A stretch of DNA of 64,000 nucleotides. Source: Pararhizobium_B sp963760965. GTDB lineage: Bacteria; Pseudomonadota; Alphaproteobacteria; Rhizobiales; Rhizobiaceae. The notes beneath the pieces are model-generated. The model was not told where the DNA came from, did no database searches, and saw only the letters and a program-made list of their open reading frames with translations. The stretch spans positions 248,001-312,000 of the forward strand of contig CAVXEW010000006.1 in assembly GCA_963760965.1 (NCBI GenBank). Reading direction: 5' to 3'. Positions 47,443-56,169 of this stretch are shown here, in pieces (the stretch's first letter is position 1; each line of letters begins with the position of its first letter). The translations under genes and the position numbers were made by a program.

Positions 47443-48354
47443 TCAGGCCGCGGGCGGTGGCGCTGGCGTAGCGGGGCTGAAGCGGCCGCGCTCGCTGGCG
47501 ACGATCTCGCCCAGATAATCGACCACGGTGCGGATGCGAGCCAGGTGCCGGACGCTCTCGTGAACCACGGTCCAGTAGGTTCGGTGGACCTTCATATCCG
47601 GCAGGATGGCGACGAAGTCCGGGGAATTTGCGGCGATGTAGTCGTGCAGTATGCCGACGCCGGCGCCGGCGCGCACGGCCTCCGTCTGCCCGAGGGCGCT
47701 CGATATCTCGAGGGAGGCGTGCCAGTTCCGGCTGAACTCGGAGACGAAGTTCAGGGAAGCGGAGAAGACGAGGTCTCCGACATAGCTGACCAGCCGGTGG
47801 GCCTTCAGGTCCTCCGTCCGGGCCGGCGTGCCGTGGCTGGCCACATATGCCGGCGAGGCGTAGAGACCGAGCGTGTAGTCGACCAGGCGCTTGCAGGTGA
47901 GCCGGCCTTCGACCGGGCGCTCGATGGTGATGGCGATGTCCGCCTCGCGCTGCGACAGGGAGAAGGCGTGTGGCACCGGCACGAGCTGGATCTTCAGGTG
48001 CGGATGGCGGTCCGCAAGCGCGCCGAGCCGCGAGGCGAGGAATGCCACGCCGAAGCCGTCGGGCGTCCCGATGCGGACGGTTCCGGAGATGGAGCGGTCC
48101 ACCATGCCGACCTTCGACTGGGCATCGAGCATCTCCGCTTCCATTCGCTCCGCCGACAGGAGGAAGGCTTCTCCCTCGCGCGTCAGCGAACAGCCGTTCG
48201 TACGGCGGTCGATGAGCCTCGTCTCGATCGCCTCCTCCAGGGCGGAGATGCGTCGCGACACGGTTGCATGGTTCATGCCCAGCCGGCGCCCGGCACCAAG
48301 CAGTTGCCCTGTCCGCGCCACCGCGAGAAAGATACGTATGTCGTCCCAGTTCAC
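47443..48354 (-). CDS. LysR-family transcriptional regulator
   Basis: 303 residues. The N-terminal winged helix is DDIRIFLAVARTGQLLGAGR with the recognition helix MNHATVSRRISALEEAIETR; the C-terminal effector domain runs from about 90 to 295 (GTVRIGTPDGFGVAFLASRL). GTG at 48354 was chosen because the DNA-binding domain begins right after it; in-frame TTG at 48417 is possible. It lies upstream of ndvA on the same strand, but 435 bp apart, so a link is not implied. Confidence 0.9.
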   Translation of the reverse strand: MNWDDIRIFLAVARTGQLLGAGRRLGMNHATVSRRISALEEAIETRLIDRRTNGCSLTREGEAFLLSAERMEAEMLDAQSKVGMVDRSISGTVRIGTPDGFGVAFLASRLGALADRHPHLKIQLVPVPHAFSLSQREADIAITIERPVEGRLTCKRLVDYTLGLYASPAYVASHGTPARTEDLKAHRLVSYVGDLVFSASLNFVSEFSRNWHASLEISSALGQTEAVRAGAGVGILHDYIAANSPDFVAILPDMKVHRTYWTVVHESVRHLARIRTVVDYLGEIVASERGRFSPATPAPPPAA

Positions 48355-48625
48355 GCCGTCTGTCCGTTGCCGAGGCGGTCTCACAGCATTCCTAGAACGC
48401 CGGGACGGCCATGGCAATTTTCTCGGTCGCCGGCGGCGGGAACCGGGAGGAAGGCGACAGCCGCGGCGCGGAGGGCGGCCACGCCCGAAGGACCGCGTGC
48501 ATTTGCGGAGACCGGGATCGTTGAACTGGCCGGCCTGATCGCATAGGACGTCTCATGACCGGCCCGGGGCCGCAGGATGCGTCCGGCCGGTCGTTCCTTG
48601 ATGGCGGTCGCGGAGGACCCGGCAG

Positions 48626-48862
48626 ATGGACGGTGAAGTCGACAGGCTTGCGCGCCGGTTGTGCGCCGACCCGCGGATCGCGACCGGGACCCTTCGGCGC
48701 ATGCTGAAGGATATCGACGACGAGATCCGGGCCGTTCTGGCGTCCGGCGAGCACTTGCCTCGTGCCATCTCCAGCGTGAGGGAAGTGGTGGCGCGCGCCT
48801 GCCTGCTTCGCCGGGAGATCGAACGAAACCCCGCCGGCGAGACGCCGTCGTCGCACAGTTGA
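48626..48862 (+). CDS. Small hypothetical protein
   Basis: 78 residues, charged and probably helical (RLARRLCADPRIATGTLRRM; RAVLASGEHLPRAISSVREV). The ATG follows GGAGGACCCGGCAG. No family is recognised. It is isolated between two minus-strand genes and its stop lies 28 bp from the end of the neighbouring dehydrogenase gene. It may be a chance frame, as GC-rich DNA has many. Confidence 0.4.
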   Translation: MDGEVDRLARRLCADPRIATGTLRRMLKDIDDEIRAVLASGEHLPRAISSVREVVARACLLRREIERNPAGETPSSHS

Positions 48863-48890
48863 GAAGACCCCGGATGCGCCGGCCGTCCGG

Positions 48891-49760
48891 CTATCTTTCC
48901 AGGACGGCGAGAAGCGAGGACGTGTCCCAGCGATTGCCGCCCATTGCCTGCACCTCGGCGTAAAACTGGTCGACAAGGGCCGCGACGGGCACCCGCGCGC
49001 CGTTGTTGCGTGCTTCGTTGAGGACGATCGAAAGGTCCTTGCGCATCCAGTCGACGGCGAAGCCGTGGTCGTATTCGCCATTCGCCATCGTCGCCCAGCG
49101 GTTCTCCATCTGCCACGACCCGGCCGCCCCCTTCGAGATGACGGAAACCACCTTCTCGATGTCCAGCCCGGCCTTCTTGCCGAAATGCAGGCCCTCGGCG
49201 AGCCCCTGGACCAGCCCGGCGATGCATATCTGGTTGATCATCTTCGTCAGCTGGCCGGCGCCGGCGGGGCCCATCAGCCCGACCATGCGCGCATAGCAGT
49301 CGATCACCGGCTTTGCCGCATCGAACGTCTCCTGCTCTCCGCCGACCATGACGGTGAGCACGCCGTTCTCGGCGCCCGCCTGACCGCCGGAAACCGGGGC
49401 GTCGAGAAAGCCGCTGCCCCGCTCGCGCGCCGCGGCATCGAGCTCGCGGGCGATCTCGGCCGACGCCGTCGTGTTGTCGACGAAGATCGCGCCCTTCTTC
49501 AGGCCCTCGAACGCGCCGTCTTCGGCAAGCGTGACGGAGCGGAGGTCGTCGTCGTTGCCCACGCACGTGAAGACGAAATCCGCCCCTTCGGCTGCTTCGG
49601 CCGGCGTCGCCGCCGCGTGGCCACCAAATTCGGAAACCCATTTCTCGGCCTTGGACCGCGTGCGGTTGAACACCCGCACCTCGTGATCGCCGCGTGTCCT
49701 CAGGTGTCCGGCCATCGGGTAGCCCATCACGCCCAGGCCGATAAATGCCACGGTTGCCAT
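48891..49760 (-). CDS. 3-hydroxyisobutyrate dehydrogenase-family oxidoreductase
   Basis: 289 residues of the beta-hydroxyacid dehydrogenase family. The NAD(P) motif is FIGLGVMGYPMAGHL at the N-terminus, the substrate-binding DAPVSGG is near residue 120, and the catalytic Lys is in GAGQLTKMINQ near residue 172. The GLxxG N-terminus and length fit MmsB (valine degradation) but also tartronate semialdehyde reductase and succinate semialdehyde reductases. The start follows AAGGACATGTGCG. It is divergent from the penicillin acylase gene. Confidence 0.87.
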   Translation of the reverse strand: MATVAFIGLGVMGYPMAGHLRTRGDHEVRVFNRTRSKAEKWVSEFGGHAAATPAEAAEGADFVFTCVGNDDDLRSVTLAEDGAFEGLKKGAIFVDNTTASAEIARELDAAARERGSGFLDAPVSGGQAGAENGVLTVMVGGEQETFDAAKPVIDCYARMVGLMGPAGAGQLTKMINQICIAGLVQGLAEGLHFGKKAGLDIEKVVSVISKGAAGSWQMENRWATMANGEYDHGFAVDWMRKDLSIVLNEARNNGARVPVAALVDQFYAEVQAMGGNRWDTSSLLAVLER

Positions 49761-49815
49761 CGCACATGTCCTTCTGCAAAGTTCGTTTCCAACGCGCCTC
49801 TGGGGACATAAAGCA

Positions 49816-52281
49816 ATGCGGCGGCTGCTCAAAGGTCTTGTCCGGCTAATTTTCGTGGTCGTGCCGCTGGTCCTGCTGGCCGCCGGGCTCGGTATCGTCT
49901 GGCTGTCGCGGTCGTTGCCAGCGACCTCGGGCACCGTTCGCATCGCGGGGCTGGCGGGGCAGGTGACGATCACCCGCGACGCCAACGGCGTGCCGCACGT
50001 CGACGGCGCGACGCGCGACGACGTCTACGCCGGCCTCGGCTTCGCCCAGGCACAGGACCGGATGTGGCAGATGGAGCTGAACCGCATGGCCGGGCAGGGG
50101 CGCCTGTCGGAGATCTTCGGCAAGCCGACCGTGCCGACAGACATCTGGCTGCGCACGATGGACCTCTACGGCGCGGCAAGAGACTCGCTGAAGGCCATGG
50201 ACCCGCGCGCAAGGAAGGCGATCGATGCCTATTCCCGCGGTGTAAATGCCTGGCTCGACCAGGCGCCGCCGTTCTTCGCCTCCCGGCTGCCGCCGGAATT
50301 CGTCATTCTCGGGCACGATCCGGAACCCTGGACTGCGGCCGATACGCTGGTGACCATCAAAATGATGTCGGTCCAGCTTTCCGAGAACCTCGGCGAAGAG
50401 ATCAACCGCCTCGCGCTCGCCCGGCAGGGGCTCGACGGGCCCGAGATCGACGATCTGCTTCCACCTCTCGACAGCGATCACCCGCCGGCACTGCCGGACC
50501 TGCGAAAGCTGCTCGGCTTCAGCGCACGGCCGGATCTTCGGGAAGCCGCCGGCAGGGAGCGGGCCGGCCTCGACCGCCTCGCCGTGCGGCCGGGCTCGGG
50601 CGCATCCAACAACTGGGTTGTCTCGGGCAGCCGCACGAGCAGCGGCAAGCCGATCCTCGCCAACGATCCGCATCTGGGCCTCACCGCGCCTTCCATCTGG
50701 TATCTGGCGGACCTGCGCGTCGAGAAGGAATTCGACAGGCCCCGCAACATGACCGGCGTCACCCTGCCGGGCGCGCCGTTCGTGCTCCTCGGGCGCAGCA
50801 CGTCGCTGGCATGGGGTTTCACCAATACCGGCGCCGACGTTCAGGACATTTTCGTCGAGAAGGTCGATCCCGACGATCCGCAGCGGTACCTGACGCCGTC
50901 CGGCTGGGCGAAATTCGGCGAGAAGACCGAGACGATCCATGTGAGCGGCGGCGACAACGTGATCTTCACCCGCCGCTGGACACGGCACGGTCCCGTGCTT
51001 CCCGCAACCTATCGCCGCCTCGGGGAGCTGCTGCCCCGCGGCACCGTCGCCGCGCTCGCCTGGACCGGGCTCGCCCACGACGACACGACGGGAAACGTCG
51101 GCTACGATATGTGGAATTTCCGGACCGTCGCCGACTTCCAGAACGGCATGAAGGATTTCATCACGCCAGTGCAGTCGATGGTGGTGGCCGACACCGGCGG
51201 CTCGATCGGCCTGATAGCGCCCGGCCGCGTGCCGGTGCGCGATCCGGAGAACAAGGTGATGGGGCGTGCGCCGGTCCCCGGCTGGAACCCGCTCTACGAC
51301 TGGAAGGGCTTCATCCCCTTTTCCGCCTTGCCCAGGCAGACAAATCCGGCGCGGGGCGCCATCGGTACGGCCAACACCAAGATCGTCGGTCCCGACTATC
51401 CGCACTTTCTCACCTTCGACTGGGATGAGCCCTATCGGCAGGAACGCATCGACAGCCTCATCGTCGACGCCCCGGGCAAGCAGACGATGGAGACCTCGCG
51501 AAAGGCGCAGGGAGACGTCTATTCGATGGCTTTCGCCGAGATCAGGCCGAGGATGCTGAAGCTCGTCGCCGGCCGCGATCAGGCCGACGCGGACGTCTTG
51601 GCGGGCCTTGAGCATTGGGACGACCGCATGGTGGCGAACTCCGCGGAGCCGCTGATCTTCATGGCCTGGATACGACAGGCGATGAAGGACATCTATTCCG
51701 ACGACCTGGGACCGGCCTTCAGGCCGTGGTTCAGGATCCGCGTCCGCGCCCTCGAAAGGGCGCTCGGCGACCATCCGGCGCGCGACTGGTGTGACGACCG
51801 CAAGACGGATGCGGTCGAGGATTGCGGCGCGATCCTGGCCCGGGCCCTGTCCGAATCCCTCCGCGACCTTTCGAGACGATACGGGGACGACCGTTCGAAC
51901 TGGCAATGGGGACGGATCCACGTGGCGGAGGGCCGGCATCGGCCCTTTTCCGAGGTGCCCGTCCTGCGACGGATATTCGACGTCGAGGTTCCGAGCCCGG
52001 GCGGGCCCTTCACGCTCGACCGCGGCGTCAGCGATGTCGAGAGCGACGCCGATCCCTTCGGCAACACCCATGCTGCGAGCTACCGCGGGATCTTCGATCT
52101 GGCCGATCTCGACAAATCCACCTACATCCAGACGACGGGCCAGTCCGGGAATGTCTTTTCACGCCATTACAGCGACTTCGCCAGGCCATGGGCGGAAGTC
52201 CGTTCGATCACGATCCCGACCGATCCGGCCGCCTATTCCTCACGCAACGCCGGTGTCTGGCACCTCGACCCGCCGCAATGA
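49816..52281 (+). CDS. Penicillin acylase family protein (Ntn hydrolase)
   Basis: 821 residues. An N-terminal hydrophobic helix (about 8-30) acts as signal or anchor, so the enzyme is envelope-located. The autocatalytic cleavage site and nucleophile Ser are in PGSGASNNWVVSG near residue 263, followed by ILANDPHLGLTAPSIWY. Conserved FAQAQDRMWQMELNR lies in the alpha part. Relatives cleave penicillins or acyl-homoserine lactones; the substrate here is not known. It is transcribed alone. Confidence 0.9.
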   Translation: MRRLLKGLVRLIFVVVPLVLLAAGLGIVWLSRSLPATSGTVRIAGLAGQVTITRDANGVPHVDGATRDDVYAGLGFAQAQDRMWQMELNRMAGQGRLSEIFGKPTVPTDIWLRTMDLYGAARDSLKAMDPRARKAIDAYSRGVNAWLDQAPPFFASRLPPEFVILGHDPEPWTAADTLVTIKMMSVQLSENLGEEINRLALARQGLDGPEIDDLLPPLDSDHPPALPDLRKLLGFSARPDLREAAGRERAGLDRLAVRPGSGASNNWVVSGSRTSSGKPILANDPHLGLTAPSIWYLADLRVEKEFDRPRNMTGVTLPGAPFVLLGRSTSLAWGFTNTGADVQDIFVEKVDPDDPQRYLTPSGWAKFGEKTETIHVSGGDNVIFTRRWTRHGPVLPATYRRLGELLPRGTVAALAWTGLAHDDTTGNVGYDMWNFRTVADFQNGMKDFITPVQSMVVADTGGSIGLIAPGRVPVRDPENKVMGRAPVPGWNPLYDWKGFIPFSALPRQTNPARGAIGTANTKIVGPDYPHFLTFDWDEPYRQERIDSLIVDAPGKQTMETSRKAQGDVYSMAFAEIRPRMLKLVAGRDQADADVLAGLEHWDDRMVANSAEPLIFMAWIRQAMKDIYSDDLGPAFRPWFRIRVRALERALGDHPARDWCDDRKTDAVEDCGAILARALSESLRDLSRRYGDDRSNWQWGRIHVAEGRHRPFSEVPVLRRIFDVEVPSPGGPFTLDRGVSDVESDADPFGNTHAASYRGIFDLADLDKSTYIQTTGQSGNVFSRHYSDFARPWAEVRSITIPTDPAAYSSRNAGVWHLDPPQ

Positions 52282-52302
52282 CCTCCTCGGCGAAGGCGGT
52301 GC

Positions 52303-53164
52303 CTATCGCCGCCGCGCCGCGAAGAGATGCCCTGAGATCGGCGCTCCTTCCTCGTGGCGCACCGTGATCGGCTCGGCGCACGAGTGCATCGAATCCCGAA
52401 GCAGAGAGGCAGTCGCGCACGTAGCCTTCGGCATGGGCGAAGCGCTGGTGCGGCCCGACCATGAAGGATCGGCCGGCGAAAGTCGTCTCCGGCAGCGTCT
52501 CGCTGGAGAAGAGGAAGAGGCCGCCGGTGCCGGAGCACCTCGCCGCGCCGGCGAAGAATTCCTCCAGATGGCCCACATAGGGCAGCACGTCCGTCGCGAC
52601 GATCAGGTCCCAGGGCGCCTCTTCGATGTCGTTGAGAAATTCCACGATCTCGCCGACATAGAGTTCGTCGTAGACGTCGCGCTGGTGCGCCATCTCGATC
52701 ATGTTCTCGGAGAGATCGATGCCGGTGACGTGCCCGCACATGTCGCCGAGCGCTCCGCCCGTCAGCCCGGTGCCGCAGCCGAGATCGAGCGCTCGCGCGA
52801 AGTGTCCCGCTTCCATCGCCTGCAGGTGCTGCCGGACGAGCAGGGGAACGCAGTAGCCGAGCTGCTCGACCAGCACGTCGTCGAAGACCTCCGCGTTCTG
52901 GTCGAAAAGCGTCGCGACATAGGCGTCCGGAGCCTTGCCCGGCGTCGCGCCGCGTCCCATGCTTGCCAGCCGCACGGCGGCGCCGCCGTGGTCGTCGCGG
53001 TCGAGTTCGAGCACCTTGGCATAGGCGGCCGCCGCGCCGTCGAAGTCCCCGGCCTTCTCGAGCGCAAGCGCGCGATTGTAGGCCTCGGCCAGGGCCTCTT
53101 CGTCGATCGGGGATGTGCCGCTCATGCGTCGCCGGTGCGCCTCGGTTTCGGAAGGCCGCGTCAT
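52303..53164 (-). CDS. Class I SAM-dependent methyltransferase with TPR-like N-terminus (one apparent frameshift)
   Basis: About 286 residues after repair. A short TPR-like stretch (EAYNRALALEKAGDFDGAAA) precedes the methyltransferase fold with motif I LDLGCGTGLTGGAL and HVTGIDLSENMIEMA. The last part, EPITVRHEEGAPISGHLFAA, is in another frame; one surplus base at 52375/52376 explains this. Without repair the frame would run into the penicillin acylase gene. Substrate unknown. The start MTRPSETEAH is used; MSGTSPIDEE at 53125 is an alternative. Confidence 0.82.
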
Positions 53165-53231
53165 AGACCGTCGGTCGGCCTGCCGCAATGGTCATCCGTG
53201 CGCCAGCCGGCGCCTGCCGGCTTCGCCGCGG

Positions 53232-53507
53232 TCAATGCAGCATGAATTCGCCGTCGAGGGAACGCCACTCGCTGGCGCTGACAAGCCGCTTGTGGCTGTA
53301 GCGGACCGAGTGAAGGACGCCGTCGAGGGTTTCCCTCCAGAACTTGAGGAACCCGTGCATTTCCGGGAAGTCCGGTGCGAGGTCGTATTCCTGCCAGATA
53401 TAGCTTTGCAGCAGCGCCGGATAATCCGGCAGCCGGTAGAGGATGTGAGCTGTCGTCAGGCCGTAGCCTTGCAGCTGCAGTTCCAGTTCACGTCGACTTT
53501 TTTTCAT
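53232..53507 (-). CDS. Usg family protein
   Basis: 91 residues, probably the Usg-like family found in alphaproteobacteria near trp genes. LQGYGLTTAHILYRLPDYPA and SYIWQEYDLAPDFPEMHGFL are its conserved blocks, and the length fits. Function is unknown. The start MKKSRRELELQ follows CGAGGTTCGA. Confidence 0.85.
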   Translation of the reverse strand: MKKSRRELELQLQGYGLTTAHILYRLPDYPALLQSYIWQEYDLAPDFPEMHGFLKFWRETLDGVLHSVRYSHKRLVSASEWRSLDGEFMLH

Positions 53508-53614
53508 TCGAACCTCGTGCAGGTTGTTCCCGACACGCCAAGTCTGCACGTGAAATCGCTGTCCGTCTATTGCGATTAGCTGAAACTTGCACTAAATACC
53601 TAACGAAAACAGGA

Positions 53615-53645
53615 TGTTAGCAGCATATATGCGATGCTGCTAACA
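53615..53645 (-). terminator. 12-bp inverted repeat downstream of tadG, probable terminator
   Basis: TGTTAGCAGCAT (53615-53626) pairs perfectly with ATGCTGCTAACA (53634-53645), loop of seven. On the minus strand it comes 14 bp after the tadG stop and is followed by TCCTGTTTTCG. The T run is displaced from the stem, so an operator for the flanking usg gene is an alternative. Confidence 0.6.
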
Positions 53646-53659
53646 GTCTCGCCCGCCTC

Positions 53660-55402
53660 TCACTGGACAAGAACAGGCTTCGTGCAGGAAAGGCCGGTGA
53701 CACGGACGTCCGCTTCGCCAACCCTGATGCCGAGCGCTGTCAGCACGTTGTAGAGCGCCGTGTCGAGCGGTGTCGCGGCTGACGCAAGGGTCGATGCAAG
53801 CGCCTGCTCGACCAGTTTCGGCGAAGCGATTCGCAGTCCCCCGGCCTGGACGCCGAGTTTCAGGTTGCCGATCAGCGAGGAAACGAGCGACGCGGCGTAG
53901 GATCGCGTGGAGACCGTCTGTGTCGTGCCGTCGCGAATGTCGTTGGCGGAAAAGGACAGGTTGTCCGCCTCCGGGTTCGTGATGGCGGCATGTGCGCTGC
54001 CGTCGATATGGACACCGAGCAGCTTCAGGTCGACGAGCCGGGCGGGGTCGATGGGCCCCGTGCCGTCGAGCGCACCGAGATCATTGCCGGCAAGGGAGCC
54101 GATCCACGCCTCCGCGACGCCCGGCCGCGCCTCGATGTCGACCTCTCCGTCATCAGGTGCCGAGCCGGTGCACAGGATGTTGCTGATCCTGGCGGATGCA
54201 TTGGCGATTTCCACGTAGATCGGCAGGTCGATGAGGTTGCCGGAAAGTGTGCCCGAGCCGCCGATCGATGCCTCGATCCTGAGACGCGTCTGGGCAGTGT
54301 GCACGAGGGTACCGGTGTCGCCGATTGCAAACCAGGCACTTTTGACGGCAGGTTCCCCGACGAGCAGGGACACTGAAAGACTGGCGATGCCCGGAAGGCC
54401 GGCGTTGACTGCCAGCTCTATCTGGTGGTCTCCGTTGGCGACCGCGCCGGCCGCCGAGAGCAGGTCGAGAACGCCGGCCTTCGCCGAAAGCGCCGCGGGA
54501 CCGCCGGGTCCGAGCGAAGCGACGTCGCCGAGGTCGAAAAGCGAGGCGAGCGTCAGTTTCCCGCCGTCGCCGGAACCTGTCTCGTCGGAGATGCGCTCGA
54601 GCAGGGCCCGTGTCTGCGCCGACAGCCCTTTCGTATCGGCCAGCAGTTCGACGAAGCGACCGATCGACAGCTTCGACTGCAGTATCTCGTTGTAGTCGTC
54701 TGCCTCGAGATTCAGCCGCGTTGCCGCCGTGTCGAGAAACGAGAACACATCGACGTCGGCGTTCAGCAGCGAACGGTAGTCCATGACGTCGAGATCGAGA
54801 CTGGCGCCGAGAAGCTTGCCGAGCACGGCGTTGAGAATACCCCCGTGGAGGCTCGCCAGCCTCGAGCCGATCGAGAAGGCCGCAACTCCGTTCGTTTCTG
54901 CCACGGCCTCGGTGGAAATTATTGGCGGCGTGGTGAACAGGCGCGCGAAGGCGAGGTCGGCGCGCCGGCTCAGCCGGACGCGCACCGCATTGACAGGCGA
55001 TCCTCCGGCGACGAAGCGCTGCGCAGGCAGCAGGGACCCGCTCGGCCGGTAGTTGCCGAGCGTGTATGTCATCTCGCCTTCGCCGTTCCCCGGCAGGGTC
55101 GAACCGCCGGCGAGCTCGTTCTCGATCCGCAGTTGGAACCGGAGACCGTTGTTGGCGAGATAGCGCTCGATCGCTGTCCGCGCCGCGCCGAGGCTGGAGG
55201 CAGCAGATATCGCCGCCAGGTCGGTGTCGTTCTGGGCGACCCGCTTCTGGAAGCCGAGATAGCCCCAGTCGACCCCGAGTGCGAGCGACCCCACCAGGAG
55301 AGGAAGGCACACCGCCGCCATGATCGCGACGTTGCCGCTGCGGCTGCAGGAAATTCCGCGAAGGTTCCGTCTCCGGCGCGCGCAGAGGATCTTCCTCATC
55401 AT
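53660..55402 (-). CDS. TadG-like pilus assembly protein
   Basis: 580 residues. The N-terminus has the TadE/TadG hydrophobic segment (SGNVAIMAAVCLPLLVGSLA, about residues 20-45), then a large extracytoplasmic part that starts DWGYLGFQKRVAQNDTDLAA, as in TadG. The remainder (LGKLLGASLDLDVMDYRSLL and on) is not recognised. It starts inside the tadE stop (ATGA overlap). Tad systems build Flp pili; only TadE and TadG are present here. Confidence 0.8.
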   Translation of the reverse strand: MMRKILCARRRRNLRGISCSRSGNVAIMAAVCLPLLVGSLALGVDWGYLGFQKRVAQNDTDLAAISAASSLGAARTAIERYLANNGLRFQLRIENELAGGSTLPGNGEGEMTYTLGNYRPSGSLLPAQRFVAGGSPVNAVRVRLSRRADLAFARLFTTPPIISTEAVAETNGVAAFSIGSRLASLHGGILNAVLGKLLGASLDLDVMDYRSLLNADVDVFSFLDTAATRLNLEADDYNEILQSKLSIGRFVELLADTKGLSAQTRALLERISDETGSGDGGKLTLASLFDLGDVASLGPGGPAALSAKAGVLDLLSAAGAVANGDHQIELAVNAGLPGIASLSVSLLVGEPAVKSAWFAIGDTGTLVHTAQTRLRIEASIGGSGTLSGNLIDLPIYVEIANASARISNILCTGSAPDDGEVDIEARPGVAEAWIGSLAGNDLGALDGTGPIDPARLVDLKLLGVHIDGSAHAAITNPEADNLSFSANDIRDGTTQTVSTRSYAASLVSSLIGNLKLGVQAGGLRIASPKLVEQALASTLASAATPLDTALYNVLTALGIRVGEADVRVTGLSCTKPVLVQ

Positions 55403-55821
55403 ACGCCTCCTATCCGGATCGTCGCGAAGCGGCGGATCTGCCGCGAGGGAAGGGGAAACGAGAACAGGTCCCAGATGGGCAGCTTGTCGGCATCGTAGCT
55501 GACCGAGACCACGAACTGGTCGGGCGCTTCCGGATCCGCCTCCACGTCGACCTTCAGGTTCTGCCGGTCGATCAGCGGATTGTCGAAAGTGGCTTGCGAA
55601 ACATATTCCCGCGCAAGCGTCGATCGCTCGTCCGTCGTCAGGCCGGCGACCGAGTATCGCGCGGCGTCCGCGGCGATCTGCTCGACCGAAAGGGCGGCTC
55701 CGAAGTAAATCCCGTAGGCCGTCATGGTGAAGAGTACGACCAGGAAGAGTGGAGCCAGAATGGCGAACTCGACGGCAGAGGCGCCGCTTCTGTCTTGCGC
55801 AATGCACGTGCGATACATCAT
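55399..55821 (-). CDS. TadE-like pseudopilin
   Basis: 140 residues. The short N-terminus RSGASAVEFAILAPLFLVVL carries the Glu and hydrophobic stretch of the TadE prepilin-like family, processed by TadV in studied systems. The rest is a periplasmic domain. It is the first gene of a two-gene operon with tadG, divergent from the IclR gene. Confidence 0.83.
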   Translation of the reverse strand: MMYRTCIAQDRSGASAVEFAILAPLFLVVLFTMTAYGIYFGAALSVEQIAADAARYSVAGLTTDERSTLAREYVSQATFDNPLIDRQNLKVDVEADPEAPDQFVVSVSYDADKLPIWDLFSFPLPSRQIRRFATIRIGGV

Positions 55822-55930
55822 TTCCCGCTTTCCCGTCCTTCAGGATTGATGCGAGAGGGTGGTCCCGGACAATCAAACAAAAAGTAAATGAGAACAGGGT
55901 CTTATGAAGCAAAACGAGCAACGCGTAGTA

Positions 55931-55943
55931 CAATTTGAAATTG
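55931..55943. promoter_or_regulatory. Palindrome CAATTTGAAATTG, candidate operator
   Basis: Perfect 13-nt palindrome around a central G. It overlaps the -35 box at 55935, so a bound protein would block the promoter. Autorepression by the IclR protein is an inference from this placement. Confidence 0.45.
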
Positions 55944-55962
55944 CGTGAAAATTAAGCTATAC
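55935..55962 (+). promoter_or_regulatory. Promoter for the IclR-family gene
   Basis: TTGAAA (55935-55940) and CTATAC (55957-55962) with a 16-base spacer. Transcription would start near 55969, leaving a leader of about 200 nt before the GTG start at 56170. Confidence 0.55.
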
Positions 55963-56169
55963 CCGCATAAGTTACCAATGTGCCGGATGATACATCTTCT
56001 GGCGGCACTGGCTGGGGAAGAGGCCGTTTGAACGGCTGGGAGGTACGGCGCGAGCGGTTTGCGCGATGTGCAATTGGTTTCCGAAATGGCAGGAATTTTT
56101 GTTCGGCAGCCGCCGCAGTACGTCCTTGCGGCCCTGCGAAGGGGCACGAAGGACAGGAAAGGGAAGGCA

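Larger units (their letters stand above)
55822..56169. other. Divergent tadE / iclR control region
   Basis: These 348 bp hold no convincing gene. The stretch from about 55865 to 55980 is clearly AT-richer than its surroundings and contains a plus-strand promoter and a palindrome. An open frame from TTG 56059 could extend the IclR protein by 37 residues, but that stretch does not look like the family N-terminus. Confidence 0.6.
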
